NCBI GenBank assembly: GCA_035304085.1
Contig: DATGQT010000075.1
Coordinates: forward strand, 1-9,440
From: DATGQT01 sp035304085
GTDB taxonomy: Bacteria; Bacteroidota; Rhodothermia; Rhodothermales; Rubricoccaceae
Length of the DNA stretch: 9,440 bases
Direction: 5' to 3'
The notes under the pieces are model-generated. The model saw nothing but the letters and a program-made list of their open reading frames with translations, was not told where the DNA came from and made no database searches. Each line of letters opens with the position of its first letter. Positions within the stretch are counted from its first letter, which is position 1. The position numbers were made by a program, and so were the translations under genes. Positions 1-7,624 of the stretch are shown here, piece by piece.

Positions 1-336
1 CAGCGGCCCCTTCCGCGCCGCCGTGTCCGCACCCCGCTCGAAGTCGGCCACGTCGTTGGCGAAGTTGGTGCCGACCTGGATGAGGACGGCGCCGAGGAGG
101 GCGCACAGGAACGCGCCGGGGTGGAAGCCGCCGTCCTCGACGGCGAAGGCGGTGCCGAGGAGGACGGGCGCCACGGCCGCCGGCAGCGTCTTCGGCCGGG
201 CGGCCTGCAGCCATACGGCTGCGGGAGAACTGGATTTGGGAAACGGGGAATGGGGGAAAGGGGGAGTGGGAGCAGGCTGTGCTACGGCCCCCTCTCTCCC
301 TTTCCCCCTTTCTCCCTTTCTCTCGATCATTGCCAT
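1..336 (-). CDS. menA: MenA, 1,4-dihydroxy-2-naphthoate polyprenyltransferase, N-terminal part (cut by window edge)
   Basis: Membrane UbiA-superfamily enzyme that attaches the polyprenyl tail to DHNA to give demethylmenaquinone. The 112 visible codons hold the family's N-terminal signature WLQAARPKTLPAAVAPVLLG (about residues 45-64), a hydrophobic first membrane segment, and the prenyl-diphosphate/Mg Asp-rich stretch QVGTNFANDVADFERGAD followed by RKGP, as in MenA of other bacteria. The rest lies beyond the left edge. The start is the ATG at 336-334, overlapping the TGA of the upstream small gene (TGATG); a second in-frame ATG is at 330-328. No ATG, GTG or TTG occurs in frame between there and the conserved core, so the protein seems to begin with about 42 extra residues, rich in Lys/Arg/Glu/Gly and then Pro/Ser, encoded by octamer arrays. 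E. coli MenA lacks such a long leader. Family assignment is firm; the exact start is less so. Confidence 0.9.
   Translation of the reverse strand, partial: MAMIERKGERGKGREGAVAQPAPTPPFPHSPFPKSSSPAAVWLQAARPKTLPAAVAPVLLGTAFAVEDGGFHPGAFLCALLGAVLIQVGTNFANDVADFERGADTAARKGPL
233..329. repeat. Inverted pair of octamer arrays inside the 5' end of menA
   Basis: On the plus strand, five 8-bp units run from 233 to 272 (consensus AAANGGGG; units begin at 233, 241, 249, 257 and 265). After a 17-nt spacer (273-289), four to five 8-bp units of the complementary type follow from 290 to 329 (consensus CCCTTTCY; units at 290, 298, 306 and 314, with a diverged one at 322). The two halves are inverted relative to each other, so the menA mRNA can fold into a long imperfect hairpin just after its start codon. 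The array is in frame and would be translated as the low-complexity N-terminus of MenA. This is read directly from the sequence; any function is unknown. Confidence 0.8.
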
Positions 337-683
337 CAGTCCGCCCGCCAGAGATCCAGCCGGTCGAGGAGCACGTCGAGGGCCCCGCGGTCCTTGCGCC
401 TGACGAGGAGGCGGAGCTCGCCCTTCTGCACGCCCGGGACGGCGTCGAGCACGTCGAGCGTGCTCGCCCGCAGCGTGAGCCGGTCCTTCCGGAGGCCCCT
501 CTTGTAGCGGACGCTCTCGAGGTCGGTGAGGTCGATCCAGTAGGTCCGCGGGTCCTTCTTGAACATCCCCAGGAAGGCCGTCTGCACCTCGAGCACGAGG
601 TACTCGTCCTCGACGTAGGCCACGCCGTGGGCCTCCGAGAAGCCCCCGTGCACCTCGCCGATCTCGAACGGCACGCTCAGCAT
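336..683 (-). CDS. Conserved-looking small protein of unknown function, possible PH-like fold
   Basis: A 115-residue soluble protein with no signal peptide and no membrane segment. I do not recognise a named family. The pattern looks like a bacterial pleckstrin-homology-like barrel: short beta strands (EYLVLEVQTAF, TYWIDLTDLESVRYKRG, DRLTLRAS), a loop with a Pro-Gly, another strand (GELRLLVRRKDR) and a C-terminal helix. The phrase I-D-L-x-D-L-x-x-V is typical of PH-like proteins that set a membrane or protein contact. This is an inference from pattern only. The start is the ATG at 683-681, preceded by GAGGTG at a suitable distance, one of the few Shine-Dalgarno-like sites in the window. The stop TGA overlaps the first ATG of menA, so the two are probably translationally coupled. 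A role linked to the membrane-bound MenA step is possible but unproven. Confidence 0.72.
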   Translation of the reverse strand: MLSVPFEIGEVHGGFSEAHGVAYVEDEYLVLEVQTAFLGMFKKDPRTYWIDLTDLESVRYKRGLRKDRLTLRASTLDVLDAVPGVQKGELRLLVRRKDRGALDVLLDRLDLWRAD

Positions 684-713
684 GGCACCTCAGATGCAGC
701 AGGGAGTCGAGTC

Positions 714-803
714 GTCATCCTGAGCGGGGCGAAGGGCCTGGTCATGACCGATTCCGTGCCATCCTGCGAGTAGATCCTCCGTCGCTGCGCTCCTCAGGAT
801 GAC
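714..803. repeat. 90-bp dispersed palindromic repeat (REP/MITE-like) between menB and the small gene
   Basis: The element begins with GTCATCCTGAG (714-724) and ends with CTCAGGATGAC (793-803), an exact 11-bp terminal inverted repeat. The arms continue imperfectly inwards (GCGGGGCGAAGGG on the left, CCTCCGTCGCTGCGC on the right), and a GTCATGAC palindrome sits in the middle. Elements with these ends are familiar as intergenic repeats in many unrelated bacterial genomes, where they are often mis-translated as small proteins reading 'VILSxAK..' or '..RPAQDD'; both readings occur here. As RNA it would form a long hairpin, so it may attenuate or terminate transcription from menB into the downstream genes. 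There is no transposase nearby and no clear target duplication. Confidence 0.8.
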
Positions 804-814
804 CGGCAGGGGGT

Positions 815-1687
<873 letters not shown>

Positions 1688-1688
1688 T

Positions 1689-2543
1689 CTAGATCGGGGG
1701 ATCGGGTGATTGTGGGATCGGGTGATCGAGGAGGCGGCGGAGGATGTGCGCGAGGGCGAGGGGGCGTTCCTCGATGAGCGCGTGGCCGAGGCCAGGGAGG
1801 ACGACGGCCTCGAACGGGCCCTCGGCGGCCATAGCGCGGGCGACCCCGACGAACTTCGCGTCCCTCGCGCCCGCGACGGCCCACGCCGGAACGCGAATCC
1901 GCCGCAGATGCTCCCAGTGACTCGGCTGCACGCCCGTCCCCATCCCGACGAGCGACCGCGCCAGCTCGGCCGGGGCGTTCCGCGCCCGCTCGCGGACGAG
2001 CCGCGCCCGCTGCGCCTCCGTCAGCGTCTCGAACAGGGGCATCCGGTACCAGCGGTCCAGGAAGCCCGGAAGGTCTCTCTGGATTTCTTCTGCCCGCTCG
2101 GCGTCGAGGGCGCGGCGGGCTGCGCGCTCTTCCTCGGTGCACAGGCCGGGTGAAGCGCTGAGCAACACCAGCCGATCCACGCGCGCGGGGTGGCGGAGCA
2201 CGAGGTGCAGCGCCAGCCGCCCCCCCATCGAGTAGCCGACGACCGCGGCGCGGTCTATGCCGGCGGCGTCGAGGGTGGCGACGAGAGCGTCGGCGGCGCC
2301 GTCCATCGTGTACGCCCCATCGGGGAGGCCGAGGGCGCGGCCGTGGCCGGGGAGGTCGGGCGCGAGGAGGCGGAGGTGGCGCGCGAGGCGGAGGGCGACG
2401 GGGTCCCAGTCGGCGCCGCGCCCGAGGAAGCCGTGGAGCAGCAGCACGGCCGGACCTCCCTCGGGACCGAGCGCGCGGGCGAGCGGGAGCGACTGCGGCG
2501 CAGCCCCATCGCCCTTCGCCTTTTGTCCTTCACCCTTCGTCAC
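1689..2543 (-). CDS. menH: MenH, SHCHC synthase (alpha/beta hydrolase)
   Basis: Alpha/beta-hydrolase-fold lyase that removes pyruvate from SEPHCHC to give SHCHC, following MenD. The 284-residue reading shows LLLHGFLGRGADW (34-46, oxyanion region), PDLPGHG (62-68), the nucleophile elbow GYSMGG with Ser105, the acid Asp228 in GARDAKF and the base His254 in LPGLGHA: a complete triad. The start is a GTG (2543-2541) overlapping the menD stop by 4 nt (GTGA); no other usable in-frame start precedes the hydrolase core. Two parts exceed the family's usual length of about 250: the first 13 or so residues (TKGEGQKAKGDG) come from a heptamer array, and the last 11 (HPIPQSPDPPI) come from an octamer array ending at the stop. 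Both are therefore likely passive tails. Neighbouring menD and menB make MenH more likely than a generic hydrolase. Confidence 0.93.
   Translation of the reverse strand: MTKGEGQKAKGDGAAPQSLPLARALGPEGGPAVLLLHGFLGRGADWDPVALRLARHLRLLAPDLPGHGRALGLPDGAYTMDGAADALVATLDAAGIDRAAVVGYSMGGRLALHLVLRHPARVDRLVLLSASPGLCTEEERAARRALDAERAEEIQRDLPGFLDRWYRMPLFETLTEAQRARLVRERARNAPAELARSLVGMGTGVQPSHWEHLRRIRVPAWAVAGARDAKFVGVARAMAAEGPFEAVVLPGLGHALIEERPLALAHILRRLLDHPIPQSPDPPI
1692..1731. repeat. Five-unit octamer array (GATCGGGK) at the menH 3' end
   Basis: Five contiguous 8-bp units on the plus strand begin at 1692, 1700, 1708, 1716 and 1724. Two are identical (GATCGGGT), one is GATCGGGG, and two are diverged (GATTGTGG, GATCGAGG). 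In the sense (minus) direction the array reads as CCCGATC repeats, ends at the menH TAG, and lies 5 nt before the menB ATG. It encodes the Pro/Ser/Asp tail of MenH. The same unit occurs in the menG leader. Confidence 0.85.
2504..2538. repeat. Five-unit heptamer array at the menD/menH junction
   Basis: In the sense (minus) direction, five contiguous 7-bp units run from 2538 to 2504, consensus GAAGGGY (copies: GAAGGGT, GAAGGAC, AAAAGGC, GAAGGGC, GATGGGG). The array begins 2 nt downstream of the menD stop and is translated as the lysine/glycine-rich N-terminus of MenH. It is read directly from sequence; the 7-bp period is degenerate but continuous. Confidence 0.68.
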
Positions 2544-4333
2544 AGCCCCAGTGCCTCCTCGACGGCGCGGGCGCAGCGGGCCTGGAGGTCGCGGTGGAGT
2601 GCCGCGTTCTCCGCCCGGTCCGTCCGCACCTCGATGAGCGCCGACCGTCCGCCCTCGACGGCGGCGCGGAAGTCGGCCTCGAAGGCGGCGGCCGTCTCGG
2701 GGCGCGCGTAGGCCAGCCCGAACATCCGCGCGGCGGGCTCGAAGCCGAGGCCGTGCGGCGTCCCGAACAGGGGCTCGAACGTGCCGTCGGGCAGCGCGCC
2801 CGCCCCGGCGCCCGGCGCGATGGGCAGGAAGTGGAAGATCCCGCCGCCGTCGTTGTTGATCACGACGACGACGATGGGCGGCCCCTCGCGGAGGAGCGCC
2901 AGCCCGTTGAGATCGTGCAGCAGCGCGAGGTCGCCGACGAGCAGCACGGCCGGGCCGCCGAGACCGCGGGCGAAGCCGGCCGCTGTGGCGATGGTCCCGT
3001 CGATGCCGCTGGCCCCCCGGTTGGCCGTCACGCGGCGAGCCGGACCGCCGGCGGCGGCGAAGGCGTCGAGGTCGCGGATCGGCATGGAGGCCGCCGCGAC
3101 GAGGCCCCAGCCTCCAGGCGTGAGGGCCGAGACGAGGCGGGCCACGCGCGGCTCGCTGAGCGCGTCGCCGCCGAGCGCCTCCCCGAGCGCGCCCTCCACG
3201 GCAGCGGAGGCCGCCTGCCACGCCCGCCGCCAGGCGGTCGAAGGGGCCGGATCGAACCGGGTGAAGGCGCGGCAGAAGCGAACGACGTCTGACTGGACGC
3301 GGTCGGTCACACGGTGGGCCGGATCGAACCGCGAGGCGTCAGGCCGGACGACGACGAACGGCCGCGGCGCCGCGTCCTCGATGAACTGGAGGAGCCGCTT
3401 CGAGGTCGCCCGCTGCCCGAGGTGGACGACGGCCTCGGGGCGGTGCGCCGAGCGGAACGCGGCGGACGTCAGCGCGAGGTCGTAGTACGGCGCGTCGGTG
3501 TCGGGCTCGGCATCGAGCCGGGCCCCCGAGGCGACGTCGGCCAGGAGCGGCCAGCCGAGGGCGCGGGCGAGGCCACGCGCCGCGGCAGCGGCCTCCACGT
3601 CGTCCGTCTTGCCCAGGACGACAAGGCCACGCTCGATGCCGTTCAGGCGCACCGCGAGGGCGTCTACTTCTTCGCGCGAGACCTCGACCCTGGGCGAGGG
3701 GTAGCGCGTGTAGGGGCCCTCGCCGCCGAGCCAGTGCTCCAGCCCGCCCAGCAGCGCCTCGACGCGCACGCCGTCGGGTGCCGGGGCGAGCGGCTCGCGG
3801 AAGGGGAGGTTGAGGTGGACCGGCCCGCGCGGGCTCAGGCTCCGGTGGACGGCCTGCGCCGCCGTCGTCAGCACGAACGCCGGCGGGACGGCGGCGTCGG
3901 GCACCGGGAGGTCGAACGACCACCGCGCGACGTGGGCGAAGAAGCCGGGCTGGCGGATCGTCTGGTTCGCGCCCGTCTCGCGCAGCTCGGGGGGCCGGTC
4001 GGCCGTGAGCAGGAGGAGCGGGACGCCCTCGGCGTCGGCCTCGGCGGCGGCGGGCGTGGCGTTGGCGACGGCCGTGCCGCTCGTGGTGACGAGGGCGGCG
4101 GGGCGGCCCGTCGCCCGCGCCCACCCGAGCGCCGCGAAGGCCCCGCCCCGCTCGTCCACGTGCACCGTCACCTCCGCCCGCGGATGCTCGGCGACGGCGA
4201 CGGCGAGGGGCGTGCTCCGCGAGCCGGGCCCGACGAAGAACGCCGAGACCCCGTTGCGGACGAGCTCGTCCACGAGGAGCCGCGCCCACAGGTGGCCGAG
4301 GTTCGGCGCGGCGAGGAGGTAGTCACGCGCCAT
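2540..4333 (-). CDS. menD: MenD, SEPHCHC synthase (ThDP-dependent)
   Basis: Thiamine-diphosphate enzyme that adds the succinic-semialdehyde unit derived from 2-oxoglutarate to isochorismate, giving SEPHCHC, the first committed step of classical menaquinone synthesis. At 597 residues it is slightly longer than E. coli MenD (556). Visible features are GPGSRSTPL (35-43, substrate/phosphate contact in the family), VDERGGAFAALG with the ThDP-activating Glu61, TSGTAVANATPAAAEA (84-99), TADRPPELRETGANQTI (110-126), NRGASGIDG (438-446), and the ThDP diphosphate/Mg motif GDLALLHDLNGLALL...VINNDGGGIF (467-500). All key elements are intact. The start is the ATG at 4333, overlapping the end of menF by 11 nt; the longer in-frame reading upstream lies inside menF and lacks family sequence. 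Overlaps at both ends indicate tight translational coupling. Confidence 0.97.
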   Translation of the reverse strand: MARDYLLAAPNLGHLWARLLVDELVRNGVSAFFVGPGSRSTPLAVAVAEHPRAEVTVHVDERGGAFAALGWARATGRPAALVTTSGTAVANATPAAAEADAEGVPLLLLTADRPPELRETGANQTIRQPGFFAHVARWSFDLPVPDAAVPPAFVLTTAAQAVHRSLSPRGPVHLNLPFREPLAPAPDGVRVEALLGGLEHWLGGEGPYTRYPSPRVEVSREEVDALAVRLNGIERGLVVLGKTDDVEAAAAARGLARALGWPLLADVASGARLDAEPDTDAPYYDLALTSAAFRSAHRPEAVVHLGQRATSKRLLQFIEDAAPRPFVVVRPDASRFDPAHRVTDRVQSDVVRFCRAFTRFDPAPSTAWRRAWQAASAAVEGALGEALGGDALSEPRVARLVSALTPGGWGLVAAASMPIRDLDAFAAAGGPARRVTANRGASGIDGTIATAAGFARGLGGPAVLLVGDLALLHDLNGLALLREGPPIVVVVINNDGGGIFHFLPIAPGAGAGALPDGTFEPLFGTPHGLGFEPAARMFGLAYARPETAAAFEADFRAAVEGGRSALIEVRTDRAENAALHRDLQARCARAVEEALGL

Positions 4334-5684
4334 CGCCGAGCCCGAGGACGCGGAGGAAGTCGCCGAGCTTGTGCTCGATCTCGGCCCACTCCTCGGCCGG
4401 GTCCGAGCCCGCCACGATCCCGGCGCCGGAGAACAGGTCGAGCACGCGGCCGTGGACGAGCCCGGAGCGGATGCCGACGGCGAACTCGGCGGCGTCGCGG
4501 CCGACCCAGCCGACGGGTCCGGCGTAGAGCCCGCGGTCGAACGGCTCCATCCGGCGGATCGCCGCCCGCGCCGCCTCGGCGGGCGTGCCGCCGACGGCGG
4601 GCGTCGGGTGGAGCGCGCGGAGCACGTCGAGCGCTGAGGCGCCCTCGCGGAGGGTGCCGCGCAGGCGGGTGTAGAGGTGGCGGACGCCCGCGCCCGCGAG
4701 CGTGGACGGCGCGCCGTCGCGGTCGAGGCGCTCGGTGAGCGGGGCGAGGGCGGCGGCGACGGCGTCGCGGACGTAGGCGTGCTCGCGGAGGTCCTTCTCG
4801 CTGCCGAGGAGGGCGGCGCGGAGGCGGCGGTCGGCGGCGTCCTCCCGGCCACGCGGGCGCGTGCCGGCCACGGCCTCCGTCATGACCTCCCGGCCGTCCA
4901 CGCGGAGCAGCCGCTCGGGCGTCACGCTCGAGAACGCTGCCTCGCCGGCCTCGACGAGGACGCGGTAGCCGCCCGGCGTGGCCGCCCGGAGGTGGCCGAG
5001 GAGCGCGAACGGGTCGAGCGGCGCGTCGAAGGTGAAACGGGAGCAACGGGCCAGGACGACCTTCTCCAGCGGCCCCTCCTCGAACCGGCGGAGCGCCCAC
5101 GTCACCGCTTCGTGCCAGCCGACCTCATCGGGCGCGTCGGTGCGGCCCATCGGCGCCGGGAGCACCTGCGCCAGCGGCGCGCTCGAGAAGACGAGGGCGT
5201 CGAGCGCCGCGGTCAGCGCCTGCTCGTCGTCGCCTTCGGTGAGGTGGAGGGCGAGCGTGGCGCCCCCGCCGTCGGCCCGGAGCTCGAAGCGGGGGAGCGC
5301 GAAGCGGACGCGGCCGAACGCCGCCCACGCCGCGTCCGGCGCCGCGTCCGGCGCGAAGCGGGCGTAGCCGAAGAAGCGGGCCCCGTCGGGCAGCCCATCC
5401 AGGTGCGGTGCGAGGGCCTCCGTCAGCGCATCGAGGCTGTCGGCCTCCACGACGAGCGCCTCGCCGGCGGCGGCGCGGGAGGCCTTCTCCTCCCGCCCCT
5501 CCCAGAAGAACCGCCGCCCGTGGGGCTGCACGGCCAGCCAGGCGAGCGGGTCCATCGCCTCCACCGGCACCTCGACGCGGGCGACCGGCGCCGCGCCGCT
5601 GCGGCGCGCGCGGCGGGCGGCGTCGGCGAGCGCGCGGCGGACGCTCGCGGGCGCGAGGGGGTCGAGGAGCGTGGCGTCGGGCAT
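4323..5684 (-). CDS. menF: MenF, isochorismate synthase
   Basis: Chorismate-utilising enzyme that converts chorismate to isochorismate, the entry step of the route. The 453-residue protein has a poorly conserved N-terminal half and a typical chorismate-binding C-terminal half: LEKVVLARCS with Lys208 (the general base position of isochorismate synthases), EAVAGTRPRG (270-279), LHPTPAVGG (358-366), LYAGPVGW, and AGIVAGSDPAEEWAEIEHKL with the Mg-binding glutamates (about 432-437). The Lys208 context and its place first in a menF-menD-menH-menB order argue for isochorismate synthase over anthranilate, salicylate or aminodeoxychorismate synthase. The ATG at 5684 lies next to the divergent repeat-rich intergenic region; no Shine-Dalgarno sequence precedes it. 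It is probably the first gene of the minus-strand operon. Confidence 0.95.
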   Translation of the reverse strand: MPDATLLDPLAPASVRRALADAARRARRSGAAPVARVEVPVEAMDPLAWLAVQPHGRRFFWEGREEKASRAAAGEALVVEADSLDALTEALAPHLDGLPDGARFFGYARFAPDAAPDAAWAAFGRVRFALPRFELRADGGGATLALHLTEGDDEQALTAALDALVFSSAPLAQVLPAPMGRTDAPDEVGWHEAVTWALRRFEEGPLEKVVLARCSRFTFDAPLDPFALLGHLRAATPGGYRVLVEAGEAAFSSVTPERLLRVDGREVMTEAVAGTRPRGREDAADRRLRAALLGSEKDLREHAYVRDAVAAALAPLTERLDRDGAPSTLAGAGVRHLYTRLRGTLREGASALDVLRALHPTPAVGGTPAEAARAAIRRMEPFDRGLYAGPVGWVGRDAAEFAVGIRSGLVHGRVLDLFSGAGIVAGSDPAEEWAEIEHKLGDFLRVLGLGDGA

Positions 5685-5862
5685 GGGCGGGGCGTACCGG
5701 CGCGGAGGGGGCCGGTTTCCTTCGGGGATCTTCGGCTCCCTCCGGGGAGCTGTGCTTTCCTCCGGGAATCTTCGATTTCAGGAAGCTATGAAAGCGCCGC
5801 CCCCCCGGGCGCCCCCGCCCCCGCTTCCCGATCTTCTGATTCCCCGATCCCCCGATCCCCCG
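5685..5862. promoter_or_regulatory. Divergent menF/menG intergenic region, repeat-rich
   Basis: This 178-bp region must hold the promoters of both the menF operon (minus) and menG (plus), unless they start inside neighbouring genes. It holds a 3 x 20-bp tandem repeat (5715-5774), a C-rich run (about 5793-5823) and an octamer array (5827-5866). I see no convincing sigma-70 or Bacteroidota-type (TTG / TAnnTTTG) promoter on either strand; TAGCTTCC (minus, near 5785) is only a weak match. Shared control of both arms of the pathway from here is plausible but inferred. Confidence 0.45.
5715..5774. repeat. Three tandem degenerate 20-bp repeats with hairpin
   Basis: Three contiguous 20-bp units lie at 5715-5734, 5735-5754 and 5755-5774. 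Units 1 and 3 agree at 17 of 19 positions after the first base; unit 2 shares the core TCC(T/C)TCCGGGG. Unit 2 contains a perfect 6-bp hairpin with a TCCG loop (GCTCCC-TCCG-GGGAGC, 5735-5750), resembling the stable UNCG tetraloop class in RNA. It lies between the divergent menF and menG starts, so it may be transcribed as a leader of either gene or act as a DNA binding array. Confidence 0.72.

Positions 5863-5866
<4 letters not shown>
5827..5866. repeat. Five-unit octamer array (CCCGATCC) in the menG leader
   Basis: Five contiguous 8-bp units begin at 5827, 5835, 5843, 5851 and 5859; two are identical CCCGATCC and the last, CCCGATGA, supplies the ATG of menG. The unit is the reverse complement of that at the end of menH, so in both places the transcribed sense strand reads CCCGATC immediately before a start codon. 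No Shine-Dalgarno sequence is present; the array occupies its position. Confidence 0.85.
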
Positions 5867-6591
<725 letters not shown>

Positions 6592-6593
6592 TG

Positions 6594-6646
6594 ACGTGGG
6601 ACGTGATTACGTGACCCGCCTCCATCACGTACTCACGTATTCACGT
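6594..6646. terminator. Bidirectional hairpin terminator between convergent menG and dapF, built of ACGTGA repeats
   Basis: The arm ACGTGATTACGTGA (6601-6614) pairs with TCACGTACTCACGT (6625-6638) over 14 positions with one mismatch, across a 10-nt loop. Each arm is repetitive: ACGTG occurs at 6594, 6601 and 6609, and CACGT at 6626, 6634 and 6642, with a period of 7-8 bp. The hairpin begins 2 nt after the menG stop and its right side reaches the dapF stop (6641-6643), so it can serve both convergent genes. It lacks a clear U-tract, so the mode of termination is inferred. Confidence 0.75.
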
Positions 6647-7525
6647 CGTCATCTCCAGCGTCCCCTGATACACCACCTCGGCCGGCCCTTGCAGCGTGAG
6701 GTCGGTCACGGCCCCAGCCTCGGTCGCACCCTCAGGCAGTTGGAACTGCACGCCGAGGACACCGCCCGGCATCCTTACAGCGATGGCCTGTGCGTAGACG
6801 CGCCCGGTGAGACGCGCGACGAGAGCCGCGGCGAGGGCGCCCGTCCCGCACGCGAGCGTCTCGGCCTCGACACCCTTCTCGTACGTCCGCACCGCGATCC
6901 GCGCCTCGGGCCCGTTCTCCTCTACGGCGACGAAGTTGACGTTGGCGCCGGTGGGCGCGAGCGCGGGGTCGTACCGGATGGCCGGGCCTTCGATGCCGAC
7001 GGGCGCCTCCTCCACGCGATCCACGAAGCGGACGGTGTGCTCGGTGCCGGTCCAGATCCCGTACGTCTCCCCCTCCACGTCCGCCTCGCGGAGCGTGACG
7101 CGCCCGAAGCCACGCGGGGGCGGGACGTGGAGGCGAACCGTCCGCCCGTCGGCCGCCACGTCGGCGGTGTAGCGGCCGCCATCGGTGTCGAAGACGAGGC
7201 GGGTGCGGCCTTCGCCCAGCGGCTCACCGTGAACGCCGGCCTCGCGGGCATAGCGGGCGAGGCAGCGGGCGCCGTTGCCGCACATCGTCCCGAGCGAGCC
7301 GTCGGCGTTGAAGTAGCGCATGCGGAAGTCCGCGCCGTCCTCGGCGGGCGGGCTCAGCGCGAGCAGCCCGTCGGCGCCGACGCCGAAGCGGCGGGGGCAG
7401 TAGCGGCGGGCGAGGCCGGCGAGCTCGGCGTCGGTGAAGTGGAGGAACCGGTTGTCGAGGACGACGAAGTCGTTGCCAGCCCCCTGCATCTTCGTGAAGG
7501 GGACGACGAGGGCGCGGGGTGTCAA
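6641..7525 (-). CDS. dapF: DapF, diaminopimelate epimerase
   Basis: Cofactor-independent racemase that converts LL- to meso-diaminopimelate for lysine and peptidoglycan synthesis in the cytosol. Its 294 residues fit the family (about 270-290). Both halves of the pseudo-symmetric fold are visible: FTKMQGAGNDFVVLDNR (10-26), FGVGADGLL (47-55), MRYFNADGS (69-77), and MCGNGARC with catalytic Cys82; then GANVNFV (193-199), RTYEKGVEAETLACGTGA with catalytic Cys226, and the terminal GPAEVVYQG. The two cysteines are both present, so the enzyme should be active. The start appears to be TTG (7525-7523): the only ATG nearby (residue 13) lies inside the conserved motif. No Shine-Dalgarno sequence is seen. 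It is convergent with menG and divergent from phoH, thus probably transcribed alone, with no functional link to menaquinone. Confidence 0.96.
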   Translation of the reverse strand: MTPRALVVPFTKMQGAGNDFVVLDNRFLHFTDAELAGLARRYCPRRFGVGADGLLALSPPAEDGADFRMRYFNADGSLGTMCGNGARCLARYAREAGVHGEPLGEGRTRLVFDTDGGRYTADVAADGRTVRLHVPPPRGFGRVTLREADVEGETYGIWTGTEHTVRFVDRVEEAPVGIEGPAIRYDPALAPTGANVNFVAVEENGPEARIAVRTYEKGVEAETLACGTGALAAALVARLTGRVYAQAIAVRMPGGVLGVQFQLPEGATEAGAVTDLTLQGPAEVVYQGTLEMTT

Positions 7526-7575
7526 GGGCGGGGGAACAGGTTTGCGCGGCGACGTTAGAGGAGGCGGGCGCCGGG

Positions 7576-7583
7576 TAACTTAG
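7576..7583 (+). promoter_or_regulatory. Possible phoH promoter -7 element (TAACTTAG)
   Basis: TAACTTAG lies 41 nt upstream of the phoH start and resembles the Bacteroidota -7 consensus TAnnTTTG. It is one of the few AT-rich spots in this intergenic region (7526-7624). A matching TTG-type -33 box at the usual 19-21 bp is not clear (GTTAG at 7553-7557 is the nearest candidate), so this is tentative. Confidence 0.35.
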
Positions 7584-7624
7584 CGGCCCCGCGCCCGTTC
7601 CCCTCCCACGAACCCCCTTCCCGC

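Noticed and set aside
233..329. CRISPR-like or minisatellite interpretation of the short arrays
   Set aside because: Units are only 7-8 bp, contiguous and without spacers, and no cas genes are present.
279..773. Plus-strand reading of 164 residues ending in VILSGAKGLVMTDS
   Set aside because: It is antisense to the small gene and its end translates the palindromic repeat at 714-803, a well-known source of false proteins.
2544..3221. Long in-frame upstream extension of menH (510-residue reading)
   Set aside because: The extension lies wholly inside menD in another frame and is Arg/Gly-rich shadow sequence; the hydrolase core begins after the GTG at 2543.
4334..4852. In-frame upstream extension of menD
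   Set aside because: It overlaps the well-conserved C-terminal catalytic half of menF and has the Ser/Pro/Arg-rich look of a GC shadow frame.
5671..5862. Upstream extension of menG to an ATG at 5671
   Set aside because: It would translate the 20-bp tandem repeats, the C-rich run and the octamer array and overlap the menF start; UbiE proteins start shortly before the MFDEIAPRYD region.
7520..7525. TTGACA on the minus strand as a -35 promoter box
   Set aside because: It coincides with the TTG start codon of dapF and no -10 box follows at the proper distance upstream of a usable start.
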